Shown here piece after piece: positions 11,105 to 20,581 of a stretch of 64,000 nucleotides of DNA. Source of the stretch: Prorocentrum cordatum (lineage: Eukaryota; Sar; Dinophyceae; Prorocentrales; Prorocentraceae); the NCBI GenBank assembly GCA_963575745.1, contig CAUYUJ010016371.1, positions 842,226 through 906,225 on the forward strand, given 5' to 3'. A program made the position numbers and the translations under genes. How positions within the stretch are numbered: position 1 is the stretch's first letter; each line of letters opens with the position of its first letter. Under the pieces are notes generated by a model. That model had not been told where the DNA came from. It saw only the letters and a list, made by a program, of their open reading frames with translations, and did no database searches.

Positions 11105-14100
11105 TCACTCGGACATCGACTCGCTGGACTCCTCGGACTCCGACTCCCCCTCGCTCTCCTCCTCGGGCTGGTCCGCCTTGCTCTTTTTGGGCGGCGGGGC
11201 GTCGTCCTTTGTTTTGGTCTTCTTGGATTTTTTACTGCCGCCCGCGCTCTTCGCTTTGCCACCTTTCTCTGTCTTGGGCGTTGTCTTTTTCTTAGGGTTT
11301 TTCTTTTCTTTTTTCTTCGGGCTCTTATTGTCCTTGCTCGCCGCGCCCTTATCTTTCCCCTCGTCTTCGGCTCCGTCCCGACCGTCCTTCACGATTCGCA
11401 GCGCCTGGGCCTGCAAGTACAAGGCGCGGTTGCAGAACGCCGACGCCTGGCCCGTCAGAGCGCTCTCCACGGCTTTCTCCCGCGTCGTCTTCAGGAAATG
11501 CGTCTTATGGTGTTCGTCCGCCGTCAGCGCAATGACGCTGCACCCCATTTCCAGGGCGCCGAGCACTCCATTGCCCGACGCCGGGGTGCCGAACAATACC
11601 CACTTCACCGCGTCAGAACCGCCAGCTTCCCAGATGAGCTCCTTGATGACGGCGCCGTGGAAATCGAACGGGAACCAAACCTCCTCGGTGCCAGTCAGGT
11701 GCCTGTAGAGACGCCGCTTCCTCGCGTGAATGGCGATCTCCTTCTGGGTCGGCCCCTCTGCGTTGCGCTCCCCGAGCGCCCCATCCGCAGCCGCGTCAGC
11801 CGCGGACGCAGACTCGTCGGGCGGCGCCATCATTGACCTCAGGCTGACATCGCGGACGTCCTTACTGACGAAAGTAAGATCTTTTGGGGCGCAGACGGGC
11901 GCCTTGCTCATGACCTCGACGTACATGCGCGAACCGCGGTCCACGTACCACCGCTCCTGCGGGATCTTCGGGGGCATCTTCCCCTTCCAGCAAAGGAACA
12001 ACTTCTCCGTGGTCTTCGAATTAGCGACGCCACGGCAAACTTTCCAATAGTATCGCTCCATCAGCCTGCTTTCGTAGACGAGGATAAACTCTTTCACCTT
12101 CCACCCTTTCTCCTTGAATACCTTCTTGATCTTCGCCTCGTTCGTGTCCACCCTGCCACCGAACACCCAGCATATATCCTGATTCCGCTTCATCACATTG
12201 TCAGTCACGTCGCAGAACCGTTTGAAATCGCCCTCGTCAACTGGTGGTTCTCGCTGGGTTAGGCACTCGCCCTCGAAAACGTTGCACAACTTGGCGTTTT
12301 GGGATCGTACACGGCCACGAACCGGCCGTCACCGTTCTCCAGGTTCGCGTACAATTCCGTGGAGACCACGCTGGCACACAGCTCGTCGTGGCGCCCGTCC
12401 GACGTCAGAACGACCATCCGCGCCTCCATCTCCCGCTGGCAATGCGCCTCGATCTGCGCCTTGAAAGCCGCCTGCGCGTCAGGGGCAGTGCCTTCGGCGT
12501 GCTTCACCGCTGCCTCAGCTGACCCAGCCGAGGTCGCCGACGGGGGCGCCTCGGGGTCCGCCATATCGCTGGAGACTGTCTTCGGCGCTGCCTTTTTGTA
12601 GGCTACGATGAATTCAGCGTGGAACCGCTTCTTGACGCGGTCGGCCTCCCAGAACTTCTCCGCCGTGTACTTACCCGCAGTGATCGCGGACAATGCGCCT
12701 TTGATTTCGGGGGCGCACAGGCCGGAAAACACGTCCAGCGCGTGCGACATGAGCATTCGCGTGGTCTCGCGCGGCAGCGCCTGCAACCACGTCCTCCGCC
12801 TGTTCGGGCCCTCCAGGAGCTCGTACATTGCCATCGGGTCGCCGAGGCACGCGCGCGCCGTGTCCCAGGCCGACGGCGGCGGCCGCGCACCAGCAGCTGC
12901 AACAGCCGCTGTACCGTCAGCTGCCTCAGTCGGGGCAAGATCATCAATGGGCTTCCGGAGCGCGTCGGGGAAAGTCTTCTGCAGGTGGACCGCGTAACGT
13001 CCGATCCACAGGCGCTGCGCCACAATCCCGCCTTTGCCATCAAGTTGAGAGTCCGAGAACGGGTTCTTCTGCTTGGTCCGCAGCATATGCGCGAACAGCC
13101 ACCTGCACGCGAAGGCGAGGCCGGAGTGCGTGTCGCACTGACGCACCAGCGTGAGAATCTTCGTGGGCCAGTCGAAAAGATTATCGCGACCGAAGTGCGC
13201 CCGGGCTCTGTCGACGATACAGCAGGCCTCGGAGTTCTTGGAGAGGACCTCGGCGCATTTCAGCGCAAAGTGCTCACAACCTTCACGCTCGGGGCACGGA
13301 ACATTCCCCAGTTGACGCGCCCCCCGGACGTCATCCATTGATGCACCTCTTCTGCGGAAGGTAAAGATTTGCCGATTTTCTTGTCTTGCAGTAACTCCCT
13401 CACTTTGGCACATACCATCATTAGATTTTTACCGTCCATGCCGAAATGGTCCCGCAGCCGCTCTGTTTCCAACGGGAAATTCAGCGAGGCTTCCATGATC
13501 AGCTCCTCCACTGATTTCGCGACCTCCCCCGTGACTTGGAACAAGTGGAAATCGAAGGGCCAGTCGAGAATCAAGCGTTCAAGCGCGGCAGCTGCGTCAG
13601 CCGCCCCGTCTTTTTTGGCCCAGAAATACGCCAACCACGTTCCGTTGACGGCACAATCCAGGGCGTATCTGTCGAATTTCCCTTTCTCTGGTTCCGCCGT
13701 CGTCGACAGAATGGCAATCGGGATGTTATAGAATCGCGGCACTCGGGCGGGCACTTTCCAAGTCCGTTGGTCTTTCAGGGCCATATCGCGCACCGTCGCC
13801 GCAGAGGCAATCGCCGCCGCGCCCTCAGTGGCGTCGTTGCCAATGCCACCAGCCCCAGCAGAGGTGCTCTGCGAGACGTCGTGCGCGGTCGCGACGAGGT
13901 ACACATCTGCGGCGAAGTTCTCCACCAGCTCCAAGGTTATGTCCTGCTGCAGAGCTGAATTTGCAGATGGGTTTGTCCAGCACAGGTTGCAAGACACGTT
14001 GCGGACCTCTCCTTTGGTGGCCAAACATTCGAACACCTTCTTGCCGTAGTGTGTCCCCGTGGCTTCCTCTTGTTTGGCTGGCCGTTCCAACAGCAGACGC

Positions 14101-14327
14101 TCGTAGTCGTCCTTGATCGCAGGCCATATGTCCGAAGTCCAGAACTCGAAGTACCGCATGGCGACCAGCTGATACAGCCGCGGTCGCCGCCTGCCCCGAC
14201 CCTCTTCCCGAGAGAAGCAGAACGCGTCGCCCAGTTGTTTACCGAGCCAGCCTCGGCAACTTGAGCCGAAAAGCGGGGCGAGGTGCCCCGCCAGCCCTCT
14301 GGGTGTGGTACTGTTGTCCTTCCTCAT
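11105..14327 (-). CDS. Large unrecognised protein, coding continues through three frames
   Basis: Coding runs 5' to 3' on the minus strand from ATG at 14327 (or 14159, just after CAG at a possible splice site) to TGA at 11105, switching frame twice. The first switch, near 13265-13350, could be a 74-nt GT-AG intron or a one-base indel. The second, at a TTTT run (12297-12300), fits one missing base; no intron is possible there. Read through, the protein is about 1,100 residues. The last third contains G-T-P-A-S-G-N-G followed by GCSVIALTADEHH, resembling a nucleotide- or SAM-binding Rossmann turn, but I cannot assign a family. The C-terminus is a Lys-rich tail (KKKEKKNPKKK) ending in an acidic Ser/Glu stretch, suggesting a nuclear or nucleic-acid-bound protein. 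Nearby repeat DNA begins just upstream (14290). Confidence 0.6.
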
Positions 14328-14811
14328 CCAAAACCTTTTTTCTTGCTGGGAGGGGTGGCCGCCCCCGCCCCTGCCTGATTGTTTCTTGGGGGAGGGGGGG
14401 GGGGGGCGCGCGGGGGGGCGGGGGGCGCGGGGGGCGGGAGGTGGCAGCAGGCCCTTTTCGCCCAATATGTTTTCCAGAGGCCCAATATGGAGTCCAAGAT
14501 GGGGTCTGGCTCGCTACAGCCGAAGAGCGTTCAAGCCAGCTTGCGACATTCCTGCCAAATCAGACCCAAGGGGGCCACAAAACGGTTCCACGGGCTCTCG
14601 AACGCCCCTCAGGAACGCCAGCTGAAACCACAAACCTTCGAAAACCGACATGGAATGTAAGATGCGTGCCCTCTCGCCGTTTCGCATCCGATGCGGTTTC
14701 GGGACCTCGAGATTGACCCGATACGGCCCACGAGGATCCAAAAGAGACTCCTGAGGCTCCTCAGGTGGCCCCTAATGGCTCCAAGAGCGCCCAATATCGC
14801 TTTCACAGGGC
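14328..14811. other. 5' flank: G-rich run and degenerate repeat
   Basis: 14391-14440 is almost pure G/C with long G runs. 14460-14811 is the degenerate GGCCC family with no gene. Any promoter or trans-splice site of the 11105-14327 gene would lie here; none is recognisable. Confidence 0.4.
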
Positions 14812-15712
14812 CAAGAGAAACTAAAAATACAGTTTGGAGGGCTCGCGAAGGGGGGATTTCCCAAAGGAGCCGCCATCCTTTGATCGATTGCCTCCAAGAT
14901 GACACAACGATGCGCCCCAGAATTCCCGCGGAGGCCCCCAGCAGCCCGCGAAAAAAAAAAAAAAGATGACTTCAAAACTCGAATCCCGCGGTCTAGCACG
15001 GCCGCGTTCTAGCCCAGGGCGCGCCCCGAAGGTTTAGAACGGGCGGGTTCTAGCCCAGGCAAGCCCCGAGAGTTTCGAACGGGCGGGTTCTAGCCCCGCC
15101 GCGGTCTAGAGTGGCCGCGTTTTAGCCCAGGGCGCGCCCCGAGGGTTCTGAACGGGCGGGTTCTGGCCACGCCGCGGTCTAGAACGGCCGCGTTCTAGCC
15201 CAGGGCGCGCCCCGAGGGTGTGGAACGGGCGGTCTAGACCGGGCGCGTTCTATCCCAGTGCCCCCCCGGCGGCGGGCGTCGAGCGACGGCGGCGGCGGGC
15301 GTCGAGCGACGGCGGCAGCGCCTGCGACTGCGATGACGAGGGGGTGGAGGAGGAAGAGGAGGATTCGAGTTGGAGTCCGTCCAAGGAGACGTGTTCTTTC
15401 GGTCAGATCGCCAGGCGCTGCGCGTCCGCTTCCTCGAAACAACGCGCGAGGCGCCTAGGCGACTCAGACGATCTCCAGAGAGCCGGGGCGGCGGCCGCTC
15501 GCGGCAGCTGACGCAGCCGCGGCGGCGGCAGCCCAGCTGATTCAGCCGCGGCGCCGTCGGCCCACATTTCGAGATCTACAAGGCCTTGCAGATGCCACCC
15601 TGCTGTCCAGGGGCATCCGCGTCGCGAATATGGTGGCATGCGCCAGCTGCTACAGCTGGCCCCTGTAATCCATGCAAGGTCGAGATGGCATCTCAAAATT
15701 CCACGAAGGTTC
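14812..15712. repeat. Duplicated repeat block, unit 1
   Basis: 14812-14990 matches 18842-19015 (shared GGGGGGATTTCCCAAA, GCCGCCATCCTTTGATCGAT, CAACGATGCGCCCCAGAATT). 15256-15712 matches 19035-19466 (shared GACGGCGGCAGCGCC, GGAGACGTGTTCTTT, GGCGACTCAGACG, GAGATGGCATCTCAA). In this unit a hairpin array (14998-15255) lies between the two parts; in unit 2 the array lies in front of them. Confidence 0.85.
14998..15255. repeat. Hairpin-bearing tandem array 1
   Basis: Units of about 36-40 bp, paired into 70-80 bp, built on CTAGAACGGCCGCGTTCTAG then CCCAGGGCGCGCCCCGAGGG. The exact 20-mer at 15179-15198 has perfect 8-bp arms CTAGAACG/CGTTCTAG around GCCG. It lies upstream of the minus-strand gene starting near 14327. 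Confidence 0.85.
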
Positions 15713-15740
15713 AGTTGCAGAGCCATTTGCCTAATGGCTT

Positions 15741-16529
15741 CTAGAAATGCGCTTTGTAACATTGTACACAACGCCAAATACCCTTCTTCGACTTGATCCA
15801 ACTATCGGGCAAGTCGGGAACAGGACAGACGCGACCACAAGATGCAAAGCAATTGCTGTTTGATCGGCACCAAAAGAAAGAGTCTGTAGTTTTGCCGCCG
15901 CACATGACTAAGCGTTCATGCGCATCATTGAAGAGTACTCTCTTCTTCAGGCAATTATGATTCATGCGCAACTCGCTCAAAGTGTGCAGACGATGCCAGG
16001 CGTGGTATTCAACGACGTCAAAGAGGACCTGCAGTGGACCGAACTGCAAGGAGTCTCCAACCTCGCCTTTAATGACCCACTTTCGTGCGTTGCCAACTCT
16101 GCCACATTTGCTTAGACGTGTCTTGTCAACTGGAAAAGCAAGCACCACTGGCATCGACCAGCATGATGGCGCCCCAAATGTCCTCCACTCGGTGCAGAGG
16201 AATGGCTTTGCGCGGTCCCTGGCGTGCATGAAGCCAGAGGGCAGAGGCAGGATTCCATCATGATGGTCAGGTCCGATGCAGAATACGCCCCTTCGGCCAT
16301 TGTCCGTCGATGGCCCCACTTTGAAACCCCCTTGTGTGATCAGCAATGCCGTCGACAAGGAGGTCCCGTGATAACACAGGACGCGTTCATGAGAAAGTGG
16401 CGCCATGGTACCCTCTCCAACAATCCAGATGGTTTGAACGCCGTGAATATGATGTCTCACCTGGCAACCCGTCGGAAACATGTTGGTCCAGGGATAGACT
16501 CCAGACATCGCCCGCTTCTGCGAGAGCCC
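15741..16529 (-). CDS. ADP-ribosyltransferase (PARP/ART-fold)-like protein, probable 3' exon
   Basis: The frame runs from a strong 3' splice site (CTCTTTCAGCTGCCTTTCAG ending at 16530) or from ATG at 16508 to TGA at 15741; 255 residues from the ATG. Near residue 46 it has YHGTSLSTALLITQGGFKVG, then NGRRGVFCI about 14 residues later. H-G-T plus a downstream G-x-x-G-V-(F/Y) strand is the usual start of PARP/ART catalytic folds, where His binds NAD. A later catalytic Glu cannot be assigned with confidence. The C-terminus has a Cys pair (GIWRCVQC). N-terminal exons were not found. Family assignment is by motif only. Confidence 0.5.
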   Translation of the reverse strand, partial: GLSQKRAMSGVYPWTNMFPTGCQVRHHIHGVQTIWIVGEGTMAPLSHERVLCYHGTSLSTALLITQGGFKVGPSTDNGRRGVFCIGPDHHDGILPLPSGFMHARDRAKPFLCTEWRTFGAPSCWSMPVVLAFPVDKTRLSKCGRVGNARKWVIKGEVGDSLQFGPLQVLFDVVEYHAWHRLHTLSELRMNHNCLKKRVLFNDAHERLVMCGGKTTDSFFWCRSNSNCFASCGRVCPVPDLPDSWIKSKKGIWRCVQCYKAHF

Positions 16530-16593
16530 CTGAAAGGCAGCTGAAAGAGATGAGGTCTAAAACTAAAGACATTCAGCAAAACAACGGCTACGG

Positions 16594-16806
16594 ATGAGCC
16601 CTATGAGCCCCATGCGTTCTATGAGTCATACTGCACCGATGAGCCCTATGAGCCATCTGAGCCATATGGGCCCAATGAGCCCGATGGGCCTTATGAGCCC
16701 CATAAGCCCCATGAGCCCCATGAGCCCTGCGGGCCCAATGAACTCTATGAACCCTGTGAGCCCTATGAGCCATGTAAGCCCCATGAGCCCTATGAGCAAT
16801 GTGACC
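16594..16806. repeat. ATGAGCCCC minisatellite
   Basis: About 20 copies of a 9-bp unit ATGAGCCCY with some 6- and 12-bp variants. The length is a multiple of three, so it reads as Met-Ser-Pro repeats on the plus strand and Ala-His-Arg/Gly repeats on the minus. No support that it is translated. Confidence 0.85.
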
Positions 16807-17017
16807 CCGCGACTTGGAATCAGCTAAATCCCCCTCGCCCCACTCCTTTCCTCGGGTTTTACGCGGCGGCCCCCCGAGGAGGGCGAGCAGGGGGAGGAGG
16901 GGGATGACGCCTTTCCCTGAAGGGCATCGCGAAGTGTCGCAACAGCGTGCCTCTAGGCCCAAACGATCAGCTCGGCGTGCGTTTCTGACAGGACGTCCGC
17001 CGGGCCTGTCCACGGCA

Positions 17018-18099
17018 TCAGAAGTGCTCTTTCTTCACGGACTGCCGCCGCGGCGGCTCGTCGTAGCGCGCGGGCCCCCGGCGAAACGCGTCGCGCCCCC
17101 GCCGCAGTTGCGGCGGGTTACGACCTCGGCTATGGCCCTCTCCAGCTCGGTGAGCGCCTCCCGAGCGTTCGCCTCGGCCCGCTCTCGCGCGGCCTGTCCG
17201 ACAGGCTCCTCGGGCACGCGCCGGGGCGGGGGGCCGCTCGGCGGAGGGTGCTCGCGCTGCGGCGGCGGTGGCCTAGAGGGCGGCCGCGGGGCCAGCAGAG
17301 GCGGCGCGCTCGTCTCAGTAGTCGGCGACCCTTTCGGCGGCCCCGGAGACGGCGGCCGCTGCGCGGCGCCAGCCAGGGCCGGCGGCGGGCCCGGCGGCGG
17401 CGCCAGGGCCGGCGGCGGGCCTGGCGGCGGGTCCGGCAGCGAGGAGGCGGCCGCCGCCGCCGCCCGAGGCGCGACCTTCCGCACAGGCTGCGCAATCGCC
17501 GCGCGTTGCGGCGGCGACGCCGAGGAAGCCTCGGCGGCTGCGGGGGGCGGGGCGCCGGCGCCGGCGCCGGCGCCCGCGAGCAGCCAGCTGCGGGGGGCGG
17601 GCATTTCCGAATCATAACTCTCGTCTGACTCGCTGTTCGCTGACGCCGCCGTCTCCGGCTCCTTCTTCACGCAGGCGGCCTGCGCATCAGCAGCTGAGGC
17701 AGCCGCATCATGAGCGGGCGGCGGAGGCGGCGGCGGGAGGAGGAGGAGTCTAGTGCTGAACGCCAACGCGAAGATGCCAGTGAATTCACGCCCCCACTCT
17801 TCCAACTGAGGCTCCTTCGGCAAGCCGCGCTCCTCTAGAACCAGGCGCGCGACCATCCGCCCCGCCGTCTGCGCCATCGCGGCGGCCTCGCTGTGCGGGC
17901 CGCTCTGCCCGCAATGAAGGGCCGCCCGTGCGTTGTTCCGCTGCTTCTGCCCTTGTCCTTTGTGTTTGCGACCGCCCCCCATGGCCGCAGCCGGCACAGC
18001 CGCGGCCTCTGAGGTAGGCGCCCGCGTCGCCGGAGGGGCCGCCGCCGAAGTCCTCGTCCCCTCGGCCACAACTGCGCTCCGCAGCTCGGGCCGAAGAGG
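17018..18099 (-). CDS. Basic, Pro/Ala-rich protein, paralogue 1
   Basis: The frame opens behind a pyrimidine stretch and TATAG acceptor ending at 18100; the first ATG is at 17982. The region shared with 20582-22308 is a basic start (GGGRKHKGQGQKQRNNARAAL), then AQTAGRMVAR, LEERGLP and EEWG-EFT-IFALAF. After that comes a Pro/Ala-rich linker and ERAEANAREALTELERAIAE, a likely helix. The frame in use stops at 17035, but the conserved C-terminal YDEPP motif is in the next frame and ends at 17018; the switch lies at a CCCCC run (17096-17100), consistent with a one-base indel. A further match to the paralogue's last residues (ETHAELI) sits at 16953-16990. I do not recognise the family; the basic end may bind nucleic acid. 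Confidence 0.6.
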
Positions 18100-18109
18100 C
18101 TATAGGAGA

Positions 18110-18500
18110 GGTGGCAGCAGGAGCAGGAGGAGGCAGCAGCAAAAGGCAGCAGGAGGAGGCAGCAGCGGAAGCAACATGAACAGAACGAGGGGGAGGTTGA
18201 CGAGGAAGAGGTATTCCCCTCCGCCCCGTGCGCTTCCTCGCCCTCTTCCTCTCCCTTCTTCGTCCTCCCGTTTCCTCCTCCGTCCTCCTCTTCCTCCCCT
18301 CTCCTCCTCCGTATCCTCCTCCGCATCCTCCCCCCCCCTTCTGCGCCCCCTTCCGCTTCTCTCTTTTCCCTCCTCCTCCTCCTCCTCCTCCCCTCTCCTC
18401 CTGCTCCTCCTCCTCCTCCTCCTGCTCCCCCTCCCCCTCCTCCTCCTCCTCCGCCTCCTCCTCCTCCTCCTCCTCCTCCTCCTTCTCTTCTCAGCGCCCC
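18110..18500. repeat. C/T tract upstream of paralogue 1
   Basis: Plus-strand pyrimidine tract (18225-18490) followed by GCAGCAGGAGCAGG-like DNA. It is matched by 22320-22500 in front of paralogue 2. On the coding strand it is a GGA/GAG purine tract. Confidence 0.75.
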
Positions 18501-18574
18501 CCTCCAGGAGTCCACGCTGTCGCCCCCAATGGGGGGAGGGGGGGGGGAGGAGTGGAAGACGCCGCTGGAGTTGG

Positions 18575-18830
18575 AGAACGGACGCGTTGTAGCCCAAGGC
18601 GCGCCCTGAGGGTCTAGAACGGCCGCTTTTTCTAGCCCCGCGGCGGTCTGGAACGGGCGCGTTCTAGCCCAGGGTTCCGCCGTGAGGGTCAAGAAGGGAC
18701 GGGTTGTAGCCTCGCCGTGGTCTGGAACGGACGAGTTCTAGCCCAGGGCGCTACCCGAGGGGCTTGAACGGCCGGGTTCTAACCCCGGCCGCGGTTTAGA
18801 ACGTTCGCGTTCTAGCAGAGACCGCCCCCC
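18575..18830. repeat. Hairpin-bearing tandem array 2
   Basis: Same family as 14998-15255 (GAACGGGCGCGTTCTAGCCC-like units, about 6 half-units), more degenerate. It lies about 470 bp upstream of the paralogue 1 exon. Confidence 0.8.
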
Positions 18831-18841
18831 CGAAGGGCTGG

Positions 18842-19466
18842 GTGCGAGAAACCCAAAAATGGAGTTGGGAGGGCCCCACGAAGGGGGGATTTCCCAAAAG
18901 GAGCCGCCATCCTTTGATCGATGGCCTCCAAGATGGCACAACGATGCGCCCCAGAATTCCCACGGAGGCCCCCAGCCGCCCGCAAAAAATAGAAAGAACT
19001 TTAAAACTCGAATCCCACAACAAAACAACAACCAGGAGGGATGGGAGGGGGTGGCGTTGAGCGACGGCGGCAGCGCCGGCGACTACGATGACGAGGGGGC
19101 GGAGGAGGATGAGGAAAAGGAGGGAGAGGAGGAGGAAGATTCGAATCGGACTCTGTCGAAGGAGACGTGTTCTTTTTCTCCGGTGTCTCGGCGCTGCGCG
19201 TCCGCTTCCTCTTACAGAACGCGCGGCGTCTACTAGGCGACTCAGACGGTCTCCAGAGAGCGGCGGCGGCGGCCGCCCGTTGCAGCTGACGCAGCCGCGG
19301 CGGCGGCAGCCCAGCTGATTCAGCCGCCGCGCCGGCAGCCCACATCCCGAAAATTTCTTGCAGATCCCACCCTGGTGTCACGCATGCGGTGGCATGCGAC
19401 AGCTGCCACAGCTGGCCGCTCCAATCCATGGAATCTCGAGATGGCATCTCAACGCCTTCAACGCCT
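18842..19466. repeat. Duplicated repeat block, unit 2
   Basis: Second copy of the 14812-15712 block without the internal hairpin array. Together with the paralogue pair it marks a tandem duplication with units of about 4 kb (14.8-18.5 and 18.8-22.5 kb). Confidence 0.85.
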
Positions 19467-19568
19467 TGGCGCGCCAGGGGCAGCGGCGCGCCAGAGGCAG
19501 CGGAGCGCGCTCGAACAACCTTATCCGAAAAAGTGCGGCGTCGGCCCCGGCTCCTGCTGCGCACAGTA

Positions 19569-19892
19569 CTAGCACTCCATCTCGGGCTCGGACCCCCCCG
19601 TCCTGATCCAGAACGTGTCCGGCCACGGCCTGAAAATGCCGTTCCAACTCCCGAGGATCAGCTGGCACTCCGGCTCTGGGACACTCCAGTACGTCTTGAG
19701 CACCTTGAGCCAGGCCCCATCTCGGGGTCCCCACAGCACGCTGTACTTGACCGAGACCGTGCCGAACTCATAACAATTGACCTCCGAAGGACCTGCGATG
19801 CGGTGGTTCTGAGCCAGGACGAGGTCCGCATGGTCGAGCGTCGGCGTCGTACGCCCATGCCCAGACGGACCATCCACGGCGAGCCACATCAT
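19569..19892 (-). CDS. Small protein of 107 residues, possibly from a reinserted cDNA
   Basis: ATG at 19892, TAG at 19569. Composition is that of a folded protein: MMWLAVDGPSGHG near the start, VLWGPRDGAWLKVLKTYW in the middle and a Trp-rich FRPWPDTFW near the end. No family recognised. A 21-base match to the spliced leader lies 66 bases upstream (19958-19978), which suggests descent from a processed transcript. It sits between the repeat block of duplication unit 2 and paralogue 2, in the place that the ADP-ribosyltransferase-like ORF takes in unit 1; the two are not similar. Confidence 0.5.
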   Translation of the reverse strand: MMWLAVDGPSGHGRTTPTLDHADLVLAQNHRIAGPSEVNCYEFGTVSVKYSVLWGPRDGAWLKVLKTYWSVPEPECQLILGSWNGIFRPWPDTFWIRTGGSEPEMEC

Positions 19893-19957
19893 CTGAGACA
19901 GCGTCTGGAGGGCGGTCGAGTGGCCACGCGGCGCGCGATCCGCGCGGCGCAAATCAG

Positions 19958-19978
19958 CTTGAGCCCAAATGGGCAACT
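19958..19978 (-). other. Relict spliced-leader sequence
   Basis: The minus strand ends CCCATTTGGGCTCAAG. The last 15 bases match the conserved dinoflagellate spliced-leader end CCATTTTGGCTCAAG at 14 of 15 positions, and 15 of 21 over the longer stretch. Such relicts are known where trans-spliced mRNAs were copied back into the genome. It precedes the ORF at 19569-19892 in the correct orientation. Confidence 0.55.
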
Positions 19979-20214
19979 GGCCATGCGAGCGGGTTTCAAT
20001 CGGCCCGACGTTTTGGGCTGGGCTGGACCTTCAGGAAAAGCGGAGAACGACGCGAGCCCACATGGGCATTTGAGCTCGACTGGCGACGACGCGCTGGTCT
20101 TGGACTGTCAGGAACGCTACACGACCAAAAGAAAATGAAGCACGACCGAGGAAACACCAGAGCTCCTAGCTGGGAGGCGAGATCAAGGGGGACGAGGAAG
20201 AAGGGAAGAGGAGG

Positions 20215-20440
20215 AGGAGTAAGAGTCAGAGCAAGAGTAACGGTGAGAGTAAGTGTCAGAGTAAGAGCAAGGCGAACTGCACGAGTCGGAGTAAGAGTCA
20301 GGGGAAAGGAAAGAGTACGAGACATAGTACGAGTCAGAGTCAGAGTTAGAGTAAGACTAAGAGTCAGCGTGAGAGGAAGCGTACGAGTGGGAGTGGTCAG
20401 GAGGAGTGCGAGTATACTGTGGGGGGGGGGGGGGGGGGGC
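20215..20440. repeat. GAGTAAGAGTCA minisatellite and 19-G run
   Basis: Degenerate 6- and 12-bp repeats of GTAAGAGTCAGA type from about 20219 to 20395, then 19 consecutive G at 20421-20439. Confidence 0.85.
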
Positions 20441-20581
20441 GGGGGCGGGGAGGAAGGGAGCCAACCAACCAACCATCCGCGCCGCCGACGTGGTGCGGCC
20501 CCCCGAGGAGGGCGAGGGGGAGGACGAGGAAAATGACGCCTTTTCCTGAAGGGCCCAGCGAAGTGTCGCAACAGCGTGCCT

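Noticed and set aside
16594-16827. Met-Ser-Pro repeat ORF
   Set aside because: Produced by a 9-bp minisatellite.
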